Shown here piece by piece: positions 49,581 through 57,839 of a DNA stretch of 64,000 bases. Position numbers and translations under genes: made by a program. Numbering within the stretch: the stretch's first letter is position 1; each line of letters opens with the position of its first letter. Below the pieces are notes generated by a model, which did no database searches, was not told the origin of the DNA, and saw nothing but the letters and a program-made list of their open reading frames with translations. This DNA comes from Burkholderiales bacterium 67-32 (lineage in GTDB: Bacteria; Pseudomonadota; Gammaproteobacteria; Burkholderiales; Burkholderiaceae_B), in contig MKUP01000007.1 in NCBI GenBank assembly GCA_001898625.1, positions 182,627 to 246,626 of the forward strand, read 5' to 3'.

Positions 49581-50552
49581 ATGTCGTCCCTGCGTGCTTC
49601 CTGGTTTGCGTCGTTTCTTCTGCTGGCTACGGCATCCGCTGCAGCGGCGGACGGATATCCCTCCCGGCCGGTCAGGCTGATCGTGCCGTTCGCGGCCGGT
49701 GGCGCGGTGGACGCGGTCGCGCGCACGCTGGCGGCTCGCCTGTCCGAGCAGTTCTCGCAGAAGGTGGTGGTCGAGAACCGCGCCGGCGCCTCGGGCAACA
49801 TCGGCGCCGAGGCGGTCGTCAGGTCGCCGGCGGACGGCTATACGCTGCTGTTCACGGCCTCGACCCTGGTGGTCAACCCGCTCATCATGAAGGACAAGCC
49901 GCCCTTCGATCCGGCCCGCGACCTGACGCATCTCGCGCTGGTCGCCTCGGGGCCGCTGCTGTTCGTCACGCCCGCGTCGGCGCCGGCCGGGTCGGTCCAG
50001 GACTTCGTGGCCCAGGCCAAGGCGGCGCCCGACCGGTTCAATTTCGCGGTGGGCGGTTTCGGCGCGGCGGGCCACCTGGACGTGGAGTCGTTCAAGCATC
50101 GGGCCGGACTGGCCGTGCCCACCGTGCTCTACAAGGGCACCGGGCCGGCGCTGGTCGACCTGATGGGCGGGCAGGTCAGCGGCATGATCGATCCGCTGCT
50201 GACATCGCTGCCCCCGGTCAAGGCCGGCAAGCTCAAGGCGCTGGCCATCACCGGGAACAAGCGCAGCACGCTGGCTCCCGAGGTGCCGACGTTCGCCGAG
50301 GCGGGCTATCCCGAGGTCAACTTCTCGACCTGGTATGGCTTGTGGGGACCGGCGGGGCTGCCGGACTCCGTGGTGGACAAGCTGGAAGCCGCCGTCAAGC
50401 GTTTCGTGGCCGAGCCCGACACGCGCGCCTGGTTCGAGCGCCAGGGTCTCGAACCGTCGGGGGTGTCGGGCGCCCGTTTCCGGGCCTTCATCGACCAGGA
50501 AACGGCCAAGTCGCGCGAGATCGTGAAGCTGGCCAATATCGCCGAGCAGTGA
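49581..50552 (+). CDS. Bug-family TTT solute-binding protein
   Basis: A 323-residue receptor. Signal peptide ends 'ASAAAADGYP'; landmarks are 'RPVRLIVPFAAGGAVDAVAR', 'SQKVVVENRAGASGNIGA' and 'PADGYT'. It is divergent from the IclR gene and convergent with the CoA ligase. Shared operator motifs suggest that it delivers the acid activated by that ligase. Confidence 0.95.
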   Translation: MSSLRASWFASFLLLATASAAAADGYPSRPVRLIVPFAAGGAVDAVARTLAARLSEQFSQKVVVENRAGASGNIGAEAVVRSPADGYTLLFTASTLVVNPLIMKDKPPFDPARDLTHLALVASGPLLFVTPASAPAGSVQDFVAQAKAAPDRFNFAVGGFGAAGHLDVESFKHRAGLAVPTVLYKGTGPALVDLMGGQVSGMIDPLLTSLPPVKAGKLKALAITGNKRSTLAPEVPTFAEAGYPEVNFSTWYGLWGPAGLPDSVVDKLEAAVKRFVAEPDTRAWFERQGLEPSGVSGARFRAFIDQETAKSREIVKLANIAEQ

Positions 50553-50567
50553 CGAGACGCCCGGCGC

Positions 50568-52061
50568 TCAGGCTTCGTCCTCGAGCAGGGCCCGCACCTT
50601 GGCCCGCTGCACCTTGCCGTAGTGGGACTTGGGGATGGCCGGGGCGAAGCGGATCACGCGCGGCTTCTTGAACCCCGACAGCGATTGGCGGCAGTGTTCC
50701 ATCAGTTCCTCGGCCGTGGCCGCCGCGCCCGCGTGCAGCACGACGGCGGCGCCGACGATCTCGCCCCACTCGGGGTCGGGCAGTCCGGCCGCGGCCGCTT
50801 CGGCAACGGCGGGGTGGCTGCACAGCGCGCGCTCCACCTCGTCCGGAAGTATGGATTTGCCGCCGCTGCGTATCACTTCCTTCAGGCGGCCGGTGATGCG
50901 CAGTACGCCCGAGGCGTCCAGGATGCCGAGGTCGCCGGTGCGGAACCAGCCGTCGCGGAAGACCCGGGCGGTCAGTTCCGGCTGCCGCCAGTAGCCGGCT
51001 GCGACGTGCGCGCCGCGTATCAGCACTTCGCCTTCCGCGTCCGCCGGAGCGGTTTCCCCATCGCGTTCGATGCGGATCTCGCAGCCGAACAGCGGCCGGC
51101 CCACGCTGCGCACGGCTTGCGTCCGGGTCGCGGGAGCGGCCAGCGCGCCCGGCGGCTGGTAGCAGCTCCACGAGGCCTCGGTCAGTCCATACAGGATGCC
51201 GAAGCGCGGGCCGAAGGCCTCGATGGCGGCCAGGAAGGTGTCGGGCGGAATGGCCGCCGCGCCTACGTCCATGCTGCGCAGCGCGCCCAGGTCGTGGTCG
51301 GCGGGCCGGGTTTCCTTCAGCAGCCGCACGAGGTGGGTGGGGACCAGGGAAGTCGAGGTGGCGCGGTGGCGTTCCAGCAGTTTCAGGAAGCGCGCCGGCT
51401 CGAAGCGGCCCGCCAGTACGACCGAGCCGCCCGCGGCCAGCTGGGCCAGCACGATGATGGCGGCGATCGGCCATAGCGGCCGCATGTTGAGCATGACGTC
51501 GCCAGGATGCTGGCCGCGTGCCATGACGATGTTCTGCAGGGCCGACGTGATGCTGCCGTGGGTGATGATGACGGCCTTGGGCGCGCCGGTGCTGCCGCCC
51601 GTGTAGTTGAGCGAGGCCATGGCGTCGGCGGCGGGCGTCGCCGCGGGCGCATCGCGGCTGCCCGCGTCGGCCTCCAGCGGGCGCAGCCGCAAGCCGGGCA
51701 CGCGAGCGACCAGCTCGCGCGCGCGTTCGCCGTATTCGGCGCCATGGGCCAGCATGCCGGCCTGGGCGTCGATCAGTTGCGCCGCCTGTTCGTCGGCGCT
51801 GAGCGCGGGGTCGAGCGGCACCCGCACCAGCCCTGCCGACATCGCGCCGTAGTCCCACAGCAGATAAGCGGGCGTGTTGTCTCCCAGGATGGCGACGCGG
51901 TCGCCGTCGCCGAGCCCGTCCGCGCGCAGCGCGTGGCCGAGTCCGAACACGCGCGCGGCGAACGACGGGAAGTCCAGGACGCTGCCGTCGCGCGCGTCCA
52001 CGATCGCGGGCTGGCCGGGCCAGCGCTGCGCGCATCGTTGAAGCAGGGCACTGATGTTCAT
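50568..52061 (-). CDS. AMP-dependent acyl-CoA synthetase (ANL family)
   Basis: A 497-residue adenylate-forming ligase. The P-loop reads 'LNYTGGSTGAPKAVIITH' (variant of the usual SSGTTGxPKG), the A5 motif 'ILYGLTEASW', 'GWFRTGDLGILD', and the C-terminal catalytic Lys region 'SHYGKVQRAKV'. It activates a carboxylic acid to its CoA thioester. Its ATG overlaps the TGA of the dehydrogenase gene by 4 bases, so the two are co-translated. A longer 5' frame is the antisense-like extension into that gene and is rejected. Confidence 0.93.
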   Translation of the reverse strand: MNISALLQRCAQRWPGQPAIVDARDGSVLDFPSFAARVFGLGHALRADGLGDGDRVAILGDNTPAYLLWDYGAMSAGLVRVPLDPALSADEQAAQLIDAQAGMLAHGAEYGERARELVARVPGLRLRPLEADAGSRDAPAATPAADAMASLNYTGGSTGAPKAVIITHGSITSALQNIVMARGQHPGDVMLNMRPLWPIAAIIVLAQLAAGGSVVLAGRFEPARFLKLLERHRATSTSLVPTHLVRLLKETRPADHDLGALRSMDVGAAAIPPDTFLAAIEAFGPRFGILYGLTEASWSCYQPPGALAAPATRTQAVRSVGRPLFGCEIRIERDGETAPADAEGEVLIRGAHVAAGYWRQPELTARVFRDGWFRTGDLGILDASGVLRITGRLKEVIRSGGKSILPDEVERALCSHPAVAEAAAAGLPDPEWGEIVGAAVVLHAGAAATAEELMEHCRQSLSGFKKPRVIRFAPAIPKSHYGKVQRAKVRALLEDEA

Positions 52062-53086
52062 GACCAGCCCTGCATGATCACCCGGCCTTCCACGGCCCGG
52101 GTGTCGAGAAGCTCGTGCGCGCGGCGGATCTCGTGGAAGGGCAGGGTGGCGGAGATGACGGGGCGGATCTGGCCGCAAGCCAGCATCGCCAGCGCCTGGC
52201 GGATGTCCTCCAGCGTGCCGCTGCCCGATCCCATGACGCGTATCCGTCGGCCGATCAACAGGCCGGGCAGCAGGTCCACCGCCTGGCCGTCTATGTTGCC
52301 GAGCACCACCACCGTGCCGCCCTGGGCCATGCTGCGCAGGGTCTCGGGCAGGGACAGGCCCAGGTTGTCGATGGCGATGTCCACGCCTTGCTTGCCCGTG
52401 AGCTGCCAGGCCTGGGCGCTGAATTTCAGGTCCGGTGCCACGATCACTTCGTCGGCTCCGAGCGATTCCAGGTGCGCGGCCTTGGCCGGGCTCGACGTGA
52501 CGGCAATCGAGCGGGCGCCCAGGGCGCGCACGATCTGGATCTGGTGCATGCCCAGGCCGCCGCTGGCGCCGGTGATGAGGACCGTGTCGCCGGGGCTGGT
52601 GCCGGCCAGGGTACGCAGCGCGCGCAGGCTGGTGCCTATCGGGCAGCACGACAGCGCCGCCGCTTCCCAGGGCAGGCCCCGCGGCACGGGGATGGCCATG
52701 GGCGCGGGCACGCAGACGTATTCGGCGTAGCCGCCGACGGTGTCGACGGCCGGCAGGCCCAGCGCGCGGCACATGTCCTGCCGGCCGCGCAGGCAGTTGC
52801 GGCATAGGCCGCAGAACTGGCGCTGGTAGATGACCACCGGGTCGCCCACGCGGTGCGTGATCACGCCATCGCCCACAGCCACGACCTCGCCCGAGGTCTC
52901 GTGGCCCAGGACGACGCCGGCGCGCGCGCCGGGCAGCTTGCCCGCGCGGTGCAGGACGTCATGGTGGCAGATGCCTGCCGCCTTGACCTGCACCAGGACC
53001 TCGCCCGGCGCCGGGGAGGGAGTGGGGACCTCGCGGATTTCCAGGGTGTCGGGTGCGCCGAAGGCGGAAAGGATGACGGCTTTCAT
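52058..53086 (-). CDS. Zinc-dependent alcohol dehydrogenase (MDR)
   Basis: A 342-residue medium-chain dehydrogenase. The catalytic zinc site is in 'AAGICHHDVLH' and 'LGHETSGEVV'. The structural zinc loop is Cys-x2-Cys-x2-Cys-x7-Cys ('CGLCRNCLRGRQDMC'). The Rossmann motif is 'VLITGASGGLGMHQIQ'. It oxidises an alcohol or reduces an enal with NAD(P). First gene of a two-gene unit with the CoA ligase. A perfect TATAAT (minus strand, 53112-53117) lies 26 bases upstream inside the palindromic operator. Confidence 0.94.
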   Translation of the reverse strand: MKAVILSAFGAPDTLEIREVPTPSPAPGEVLVQVKAAGICHHDVLHRAGKLPGARAGVVLGHETSGEVVAVGDGVITHRVGDPVVIYQRQFCGLCRNCLRGRQDMCRALGLPAVDTVGGYAEYVCVPAPMAIPVPRGLPWEAAALSCCPIGTSLRALRTLAGTSPGDTVLITGASGGLGMHQIQIVRALGARSIAVTSSPAKAAHLESLGADEVIVAPDLKFSAQAWQLTGKQGVDIAIDNLGLSLPETLRSMAQGGTVVVLGNIDGQAVDLLPGLLIGRRIRVMGSGSGTLEDIRQALAMLACGQIRPVISATLPFHEIRRAHELLDTRAVEGRVIMQGWS

Positions 53087-53106
53087 GGGTGGGGCGTCCT
53101 CGTTTT

Positions 53107-53123
53107 TGTGCATTATATGCACA
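53107..53123. promoter_or_regulatory. IclR operator candidate, site B (17-bp perfect palindrome)
   Basis: TGTGCAT-TAT-ATGCACA is perfectly symmetric and covers the minus-strand -10 TATAAT of the dehydrogenase promoter. It shares 14 of 17 bases with site A at 49536-49552. Confidence 0.75.
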
Positions 53124-53128
53124 TAATG

Positions 53129-53156
53129 TTTACTATTTACACATTTGCAGTATAGT
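53129..53156 (+). promoter_or_regulatory. Putative promoter of the enoyl-CoA hydratase gene
   Basis: A -35-like TTTACT (53129-53134), a 16-base spacer and a -10-like TATAGT (53151-53156) stand just right of the palindromic operator. Confidence 0.45.
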
Positions 53157-53217
53157 TTGCATAGCCGGCAACCGCCTGTCAACGTATCGCCGGCGCCATT
53201 CACCGGAAGAGGCCTGC

Positions 53218-53967
53218 ATGGGTATCGACTATCGTCCGCTCGAAGGCGGCATCCACGAGATCGTCATCAACCGCCCGGAGCGCATGAACGCGCTGGACGT
53301 GCCCGCCAAGCGGGAGCTGGGCCGCATCTGGCGCGACGCGGCGCAGGATCCGTCCGTGTCGGTGCTGGTGCTGCGCGGGGCGGGCGAGAAGGCCTTCTGC
53401 GCGGGCTCGGACATCAAGGAGATGCAGGCGACCGGCACCATGGTGGACACGCGGACGCTGATGGACGCCATTCCCGGCATAGGCGTGGAGCTGCACAAGC
53501 CGGTGGTGGCGGCGCTGCACGGCTTCACCATAGGCATGGGCCTGACCCTGGCCATCCACGCCGATTTCCGTATCGCCGCCGAGACCGGCAAGCTGGGATT
53601 CCCCGAAGTCCAGCACGGCATGCTCTCGGGTGTCAGCGCGGTCACCCTGCCAGGGCTGGTGGGCGAGCCGCGCGCGCTGGACCTGATGCTGACGGCCCGG
53701 CTGATCGAACCGCGCGAAGCGCTGCGCATCGGTCTGGTGGACGAGGTCGTGCCGGACAGCGTCGCGGCCGCGATGGCGCTGGCACGGCGCATCGCCTCGA
53801 ATTCCGCGGCGGCGGTGGCGCAGACCAAGCGCCTGATACTGCTGGAGCGTCGCCGCCGTGCCCGCGATCATGCCGCCGCCATCGACGACGCGCGGCTGGC
53901 CATCCTCGAATCGAAAGAGTTCGGCGACGTGGTGGCCCACAAGCCCGGCGCGGGCCGCATCCGCTAG
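53218..53967 (+). CDS. Enoyl-CoA hydratase/isomerase (crotonase family)
   Basis: A 249-residue crotonase. The CoA-binding 'AFCAGSDIKEMQ' and the oxyanion-hole 'ALHGFTIGMGLTLAIHADFR' are clear. 'GFPEVQHGMLSGVSAVTLPG' keeps the first catalytic-type Glu, while the second Glu position of the hydratases appears as Asp ('ALDLML'), so isomerase or hydrolase activity is possible. GGAAGAGG precedes ATG 53218. It is divergent from the dehydrogenase/ligase unit and shares its operator region. Confidence 0.93.
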   Translation: MGIDYRPLEGGIHEIVINRPERMNALDVPAKRELGRIWRDAAQDPSVSVLVLRGAGEKAFCAGSDIKEMQATGTMVDTRTLMDAIPGIGVELHKPVVAALHGFTIGMGLTLAIHADFRIAAETGKLGFPEVQHGMLSGVSAVTLPGLVGEPRALDLMLTARLIEPREALRIGLVDEVVPDSVAAAMALARRIASNSAAAVAQTKRLILLERRRRARDHAAAIDDARLAILESKEFGDVVAHKPGAGRIR

Positions 53968-53976
53968 GCGGCGCGC

Positions 53977-54903
53977 CTATCCGTTTATGCGCCGCCCCGC
54001 GTCCAGCAGGCGGCCGATGTCCTGGGCTACCAGCAGCTCCACCGTGCCCTGCGCGAGCTGCGACAGCGGCCGCTCGCGGGCGGTGGCCAATACAAGGTTG
54101 TTGCGCATGCGCGGCGAGCCGATGGTGGAGATCCGGAACGGGCCGCCTTCGACCGTGCTGGCGATGGGGGCCGCGCTGCGCGGCACGATGGCATAGCCCT
54201 GTCCGCTCAGCGCGAGCTTGAGCAGGGTGTGCACGGCGTCGACCTCGGCCACGACGTTCAGCTTGATGCCGTGGGGCCGGCAGCCGGCCTCGATCACGTT
54301 GCGCACGGCGTTCGGAATGCTGGGCACCAGGACCGGGTACCGCTCCAGCTCCCGCGCCGCCAGCCGCGCCGGCAGTGGGAAGGCGGGCTTGGGGCGGCCG
54401 CACAGCACCATGTCCTCGCGATACAGGCTGCGGTATTCGAGCCGGGGGCTGGGCGGCGGGTCGAACAGCAGCGCGATCTCGATCTTGCCCAGGATCAGGT
54501 CCTCGCGCAGCGCGACGCTCAGGCCCTCGGAAACGGAAATCGATGCCTCGGGATAGCGCTTGCGGAACTGCTTGACCAGTTCCGGCGTCAGCACGTGCGC
54601 GATGCGCGGGGGCAGGCCCACGGTCAGCCTGCCGGTGGGCTGCTCGCGCAGCGCCTGGATGTCGGCGCGGGCCTGCCGCGTCAGCTTCAGGATGGCGTTG
54701 CCGTAGGACAGCAGGCATTTGCCGGATTCGGTCAGCTCCACGCCGCGGCCGGTGCGGACCAGCAGGTGGGATTTCAGTTCGAGTTCGAGCAGGCGGATGT
54801 GGCGGCTGAGCGTGGGTTGGGAGACGCCCGCCACCAGCGCGGCGCGGGTCAGGCTGCCGAGTTCGGCCACGCGCACGAAGGATTCCAGCTGCTGCAGATC
54901 CAT
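53977..54903 (-). CDS. LysR-family transcriptional regulator
   Basis: A 308-residue LysR protein. The HTH is 'GSLTRAALVAGVSQPTLSRH' and the substrate domain starts 'GRLTVGLPPRIAHVLTPELV', like CbbR/Nac-type members. ATG 54903; the frame stays open far upstream, but that part is a shadow of the opposite-strand Bug gene. It is divergent from the Bug/DABB/enolase-superfamily operon, 132 bases away, and probably controls it. Confidence 0.93.
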   Translation of the reverse strand: MDLQQLESFVRVAELGSLTRAALVAGVSQPTLSRHIRLLELELKSHLLVRTGRGVELTESGKCLLSYGNAILKLTRQARADIQALREQPTGRLTVGLPPRIAHVLTPELVKQFRKRYPEASISVSEGLSVALREDLILGKIEIALLFDPPPSPRLEYRSLYREDMVLCGRPKPAFPLPARLAARELERYPVLVPSIPNAVRNVIEAGCRPHGIKLNVVAEVDAVHTLLKLALSGQGYAIVPRSAAPIASTVEGGPFRISTIGSPRMRNNLVLATARERPLSQLAQGTVELLVAQDIGRLLDAGRRING

Positions 54904-55035
54904 GGTATTTAATTTGTGGATATCAGATGTAGAAGCTATTTTATTGATGAAAACGGCGCGCGTGCGCACAATGCCGCCTCTTGACGAAACGCCGCCAGCG
55001 GGATGCCGCCAAGGCGGCATGCACGAGGAGACCCC

Positions 55036-56010
55036 ATGCACATGTCCCGCAAATTCCTGGTCCCGGCCGTTGCCCTGGCGCTGGCGTCCACGCTGGGCGC
55101 CGCGCGCGCCGACGGCTATCCTGACCGTCCCGTGCGCATCGTTATCCCGTTCGCGCCCGGCGGCAGCAACGACATCGTCGGCCGCCTGATCGGCGAGGAA
55201 CTGTCCAAGAGCCTGGGGCAGCCGTTCATCGTCGACAACCGCGGAGGCGCGGGCGGTACCATCGGCACCGAGGTGGTGGCCAAGTCCCGTCCCGACGGCT
55301 ATACGCTGCTGCTGATCTCGACCCCGCATACGGCGAATTCGACGCTGTACAAGAAACTGTCCTACGATCCGAACAAGGACTTCGCGCCCATTGCCCGGCT
55401 GGCGACAGCGCCGCTGCTGATTTCGGTCTATCCGGGCCTGCCGGTGAAGACGCTGTCGGACCTGATCGCCTACGCCAAGGCCAATCCGGGCAAGCTCAAC
55501 TACGTGTCGTCCGGCGTGGGCAGTTCGCAGCATCTGGTCAGCGAGCTGTTCGAGATCCGGGCCGGCATCTCGATGACGCACGTGCCCTACAAGGGCGCCG
55601 GCGCGGCCCTGACCGACGTTGCTGCGGGCCATGCCCAGGTGTCCGTCGGCACCGTGCTGCAGGCCCTGCCGCACGTCAAGGCCAACCGCCTGCGGCCGCT
55701 GGCCGTCAGCGGTACCCAGCGCCAGCCGGTGCTGCCCGAGGTGCCCACGGTCCAGGAAGCGGGACTGCCGGGCTACGACGGCGACAACTGGTGGGGCATC
55801 CTGGCGCCGGCCGGCACGCCGCCTGCCATCGTCGACAAGCTGAGCAAGACCATCGGCGACATCCTGGCCAAGCCGGACATGCGCCAGCGCCTGGCGGCCG
55901 AGAGCGCGTCGGTGGCCTATCTGTCGCCGGAACCCTTCGGCAAATTCATGGCTGGCGAAACGACCAAGTGGGCGGAGCTGATCAAGCGGCTCGGCATCCA
56001 GGCCGACTGA
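55036..56010 (+). CDS. Bug-family TTT solute-binding protein
   Basis: A 324-residue receptor. Signal peptide ends 'GAARADGYPDRPVRIVIPFA'; 'GQPFIVDNRGGAGGTIG' and 'PDGYT' are present. GAGGAG precedes ATG 55036; ATG 55042 is an alternative. First gene of a three-gene operon that contains an enolase-superfamily enzyme, so the ligand may be a sugar acid or lactonisable acid. Confidence 0.95.
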   Translation: MHMSRKFLVPAVALALASTLGAARADGYPDRPVRIVIPFAPGGSNDIVGRLIGEELSKSLGQPFIVDNRGGAGGTIGTEVVAKSRPDGYTLLLISTPHTANSTLYKKLSYDPNKDFAPIARLATAPLLISVYPGLPVKTLSDLIAYAKANPGKLNYVSSGVGSSQHLVSELFEIRAGISMTHVPYKGAGAALTDVAAGHAQVSVGTVLQALPHVKANRLRPLAVSGTQRQPVLPEVPTVQEAGLPGYDGDNWWGILAPAGTPPAIVDKLSKTIGDILAKPDMRQRLAAESASVAYLSPEPFGKFMAGETTKWAELIKRLGIQAD

Positions 56011-56044
56011 CGCGTTAGGCAGGCCATTTCTGGAAGATGCATCT

Positions 56045-56671
56045 ATGAGTAGACCCGCCGCGGTGTTGTTGCGGTATTCCCCGGTGCCCGCCGACCTGGC
56101 GGCCATCGAACGGCTGGCGGCCGAGGTGGCGGCCGCCCACCCCGGGTGCTTCGAGCGCGTGGACGCCAACCGTGCGCTGGACGGCTCCCATCTGTACCTG
56201 TACTTCTGGTCCGCGCTGCCCGGCGGCCTGGAACTGGCCGGCGCCATCACCGAACGGGCCGGCAGGCTGCTGCCCGGCCAGGCCCCGGACGTCCTGGTCC
56301 TGTCGCCGGTGCAGGATCTGCCCGGTGTGTCGCAAGGCCAGCCGGCCACGCATCACTACGTGGTCGAGACCGACGTGCGCCCGGAAGTGGCCGGGGACCT
56401 GTCGGACTGGTACGGGCAGGAGCACCTGCCCGGGCTGGCCGCCGTGGCGGGCAACGTGCGTGCGCGCCGGCTGGTGGCGGACAATGCCGATGGCAGCCAG
56501 CGGTCGCTGGCCTGCTATGACCTGACCACGCCCGCCATCCAGCAGGATCCCGCCTGGCTGGCCGTGCGCGCGACCGACTGGAGCAGCCGCGTGCGCCCGC
56601 ATTTCCAGAATACGCGCCGGGTCATGTGCGAACGGATCTACGCACTCGAACCCGGCCAAGGAGCGATATGA
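56045..56671 (+). CDS. EthD/DABB-like protein of unknown function
   Basis: A 208-residue soluble protein with two similar halves. The second has 'SDWYGQEHLPGLAAVAGNV', a pattern of dimeric alpha/beta-barrel proteins such as EthD- and DUF4286-like members. It may bind or rearrange a small organic acid. Its TGA overlaps the ATG of the next gene by 4 bases, so it is translationally coupled to the enolase-superfamily enzyme. I do not recognise a precise function. Confidence 0.72.
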   Translation: MSRPAAVLLRYSPVPADLAAIERLAAEVAAAHPGCFERVDANRALDGSHLYLYFWSALPGGLELAGAITERAGRLLPGQAPDVLVLSPVQDLPGVSQGQPATHHYVVETDVRPEVAGDLSDWYGQEHLPGLAAVAGNVRARRLVADNADGSQRSLACYDLTTPAIQQDPAWLAVRATDWSSRVRPHFQNTRRVMCERIYALEPGQGAI

Positions 56672-57828
56672 CTTCCGCAATCCGACAAGACGGCGCGCCC
56701 GCCCTGGTGGACGCCCGCATCACCCGCATCGAGACCATCCCGCTGAAGGTGGAGCTCGAACGTCCGGCCACGGGATCGACCCTGAAGCTGACCCATCGCT
56801 GCACAATCGTTACGCGAATCCATACCGACGCCGGTGTGGTGGGCGAGTGCTTCAATGGCAACGACGACGAACTGCAGCCGGACATCATCCGCCTGATCCA
56901 CGACGAACTGGAGCCGCTGCTCAAGGGCCGCCGCGTCGCGGCCATCGACGATGCCTGGGCCGCCACGCGGCGCGCGACCGAGCCTTTCCTGCGCGACCGC
57001 CGGGTGGCGCTGCGGGCCCAGGCCTGCGTGGACAGCGCGCTGCACGATGCCGTGGGCAAGCTGGCCGGCCTGCCGCTGCATCTGTTGTGGGGCGGCGCGC
57101 GCGAGCGGGTGCCGGTGGTCGCGCTGGGTGGGTACTACCGCCAGAGCGGCGACCTGGAAGCCCTGACCGACGAAGTGGCCGAACTGAAGGCCTTCGGCAT
57201 CCATGGCCTGAAACTCAAGCTGGGCGGCAAGACGCCCGCCGAAGATGCCCTGCGCGCCCAGACCGTGCGCCGGGCCGGCGGCGATGCCTTCGTGCTGGCC
57301 TGCGACGCCAACCAGGGCTGGAGCCGCGAAGAGGCGCTGGAGTTCGTGCGCCGGACCCGCGACCTGAACCTGGCCTGGTTCGAGGAACCCTGCCGCTGGG
57401 ACAACGACCGCGCCGACATGGCGGTGGTGCGGACGGTGGGCGGCGTGCCGGTGGCCGCGGGGCAGAGCGAACTCTCGCGCTTCGGCTGCCGCGACCTGCT
57501 GACGGCGGGCGCCATCGACATCTGCAACTTCGACGCGAGCTGGGGCGGTGGTCCGACCGAGTGGCGGCGCGTGGCGATGCTGGCCTCGGCCTTCAACGTT
57601 TCGGTCATGCAGCACCTGGAGCCGCAGATCGGTCTGATGATGTCGGCGGGCGTGGTCAACGGCCGCTATGCCGAAGTCATGCTGCCCTGGCGCGATCCGT
57701 TCTTCTACAAGCTGATCGCGAACCAGTCGGCACGGCCGTTCGTCGACGGCTTCTACACGCTGCCGACGGCGCCGGGCTGGGGCATGAGCTTCGACCTCGA
57801 GTACCTGGAGTTCGCGCGGCGCAAGTAA
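56668..57828 (+). CDS. Mandelate racemase / muconate lactonizing family enzyme
   Basis: A 386-residue enolase-superfamily member. Acid-base lysines Lys182 and Lys184 are in 'GLKLKLGGK'. Metal ligands are Asp213 ('ACDANQGWS'), Glu239 ('WFEEPCRW') and Glu268 ('AGQSELSRFG'). His316 in 'SVMQHLEPQIG' is the other base. This fits an MR-subgroup racemase or sugar-acid dehydratase. AAGGAG precedes ATG 56668. Coupled to the DABB-like gene and downstream of a Bug receptor. Confidence 0.93.
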   Translation: MTSAIRQDGAPALVDARITRIETIPLKVELERPATGSTLKLTHRCTIVTRIHTDAGVVGECFNGNDDELQPDIIRLIHDELEPLLKGRRVAAIDDAWAATRRATEPFLRDRRVALRAQACVDSALHDAVGKLAGLPLHLLWGGARERVPVVALGGYYRQSGDLEALTDEVAELKAFGIHGLKLKLGGKTPAEDALRAQTVRRAGGDAFVLACDANQGWSREEALEFVRRTRDLNLAWFEEPCRWDNDRADMAVVRTVGGVPVAAGQSELSRFGCRDLLTAGAIDICNFDASWGGGPTEWRRVAMLASAFNVSVMQHLEPQIGLMMSAGVVNGRYAEVMLPWRDPFFYKLIANQSARPFVDGFYTLPTAPGWGMSFDLEYLEFARRK

Positions 57829-57839
57829 GCGCCGCCGGT

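Noticed and set aside
52062-52805. N-terminal extension of the CoA ligase frame into the dehydrogenase gene
   Set aside because: The extension overlaps the well-conserved dehydrogenase in another frame; the ATG at 52061 overlaps its stop by 4 bases, which is the normal coupling.
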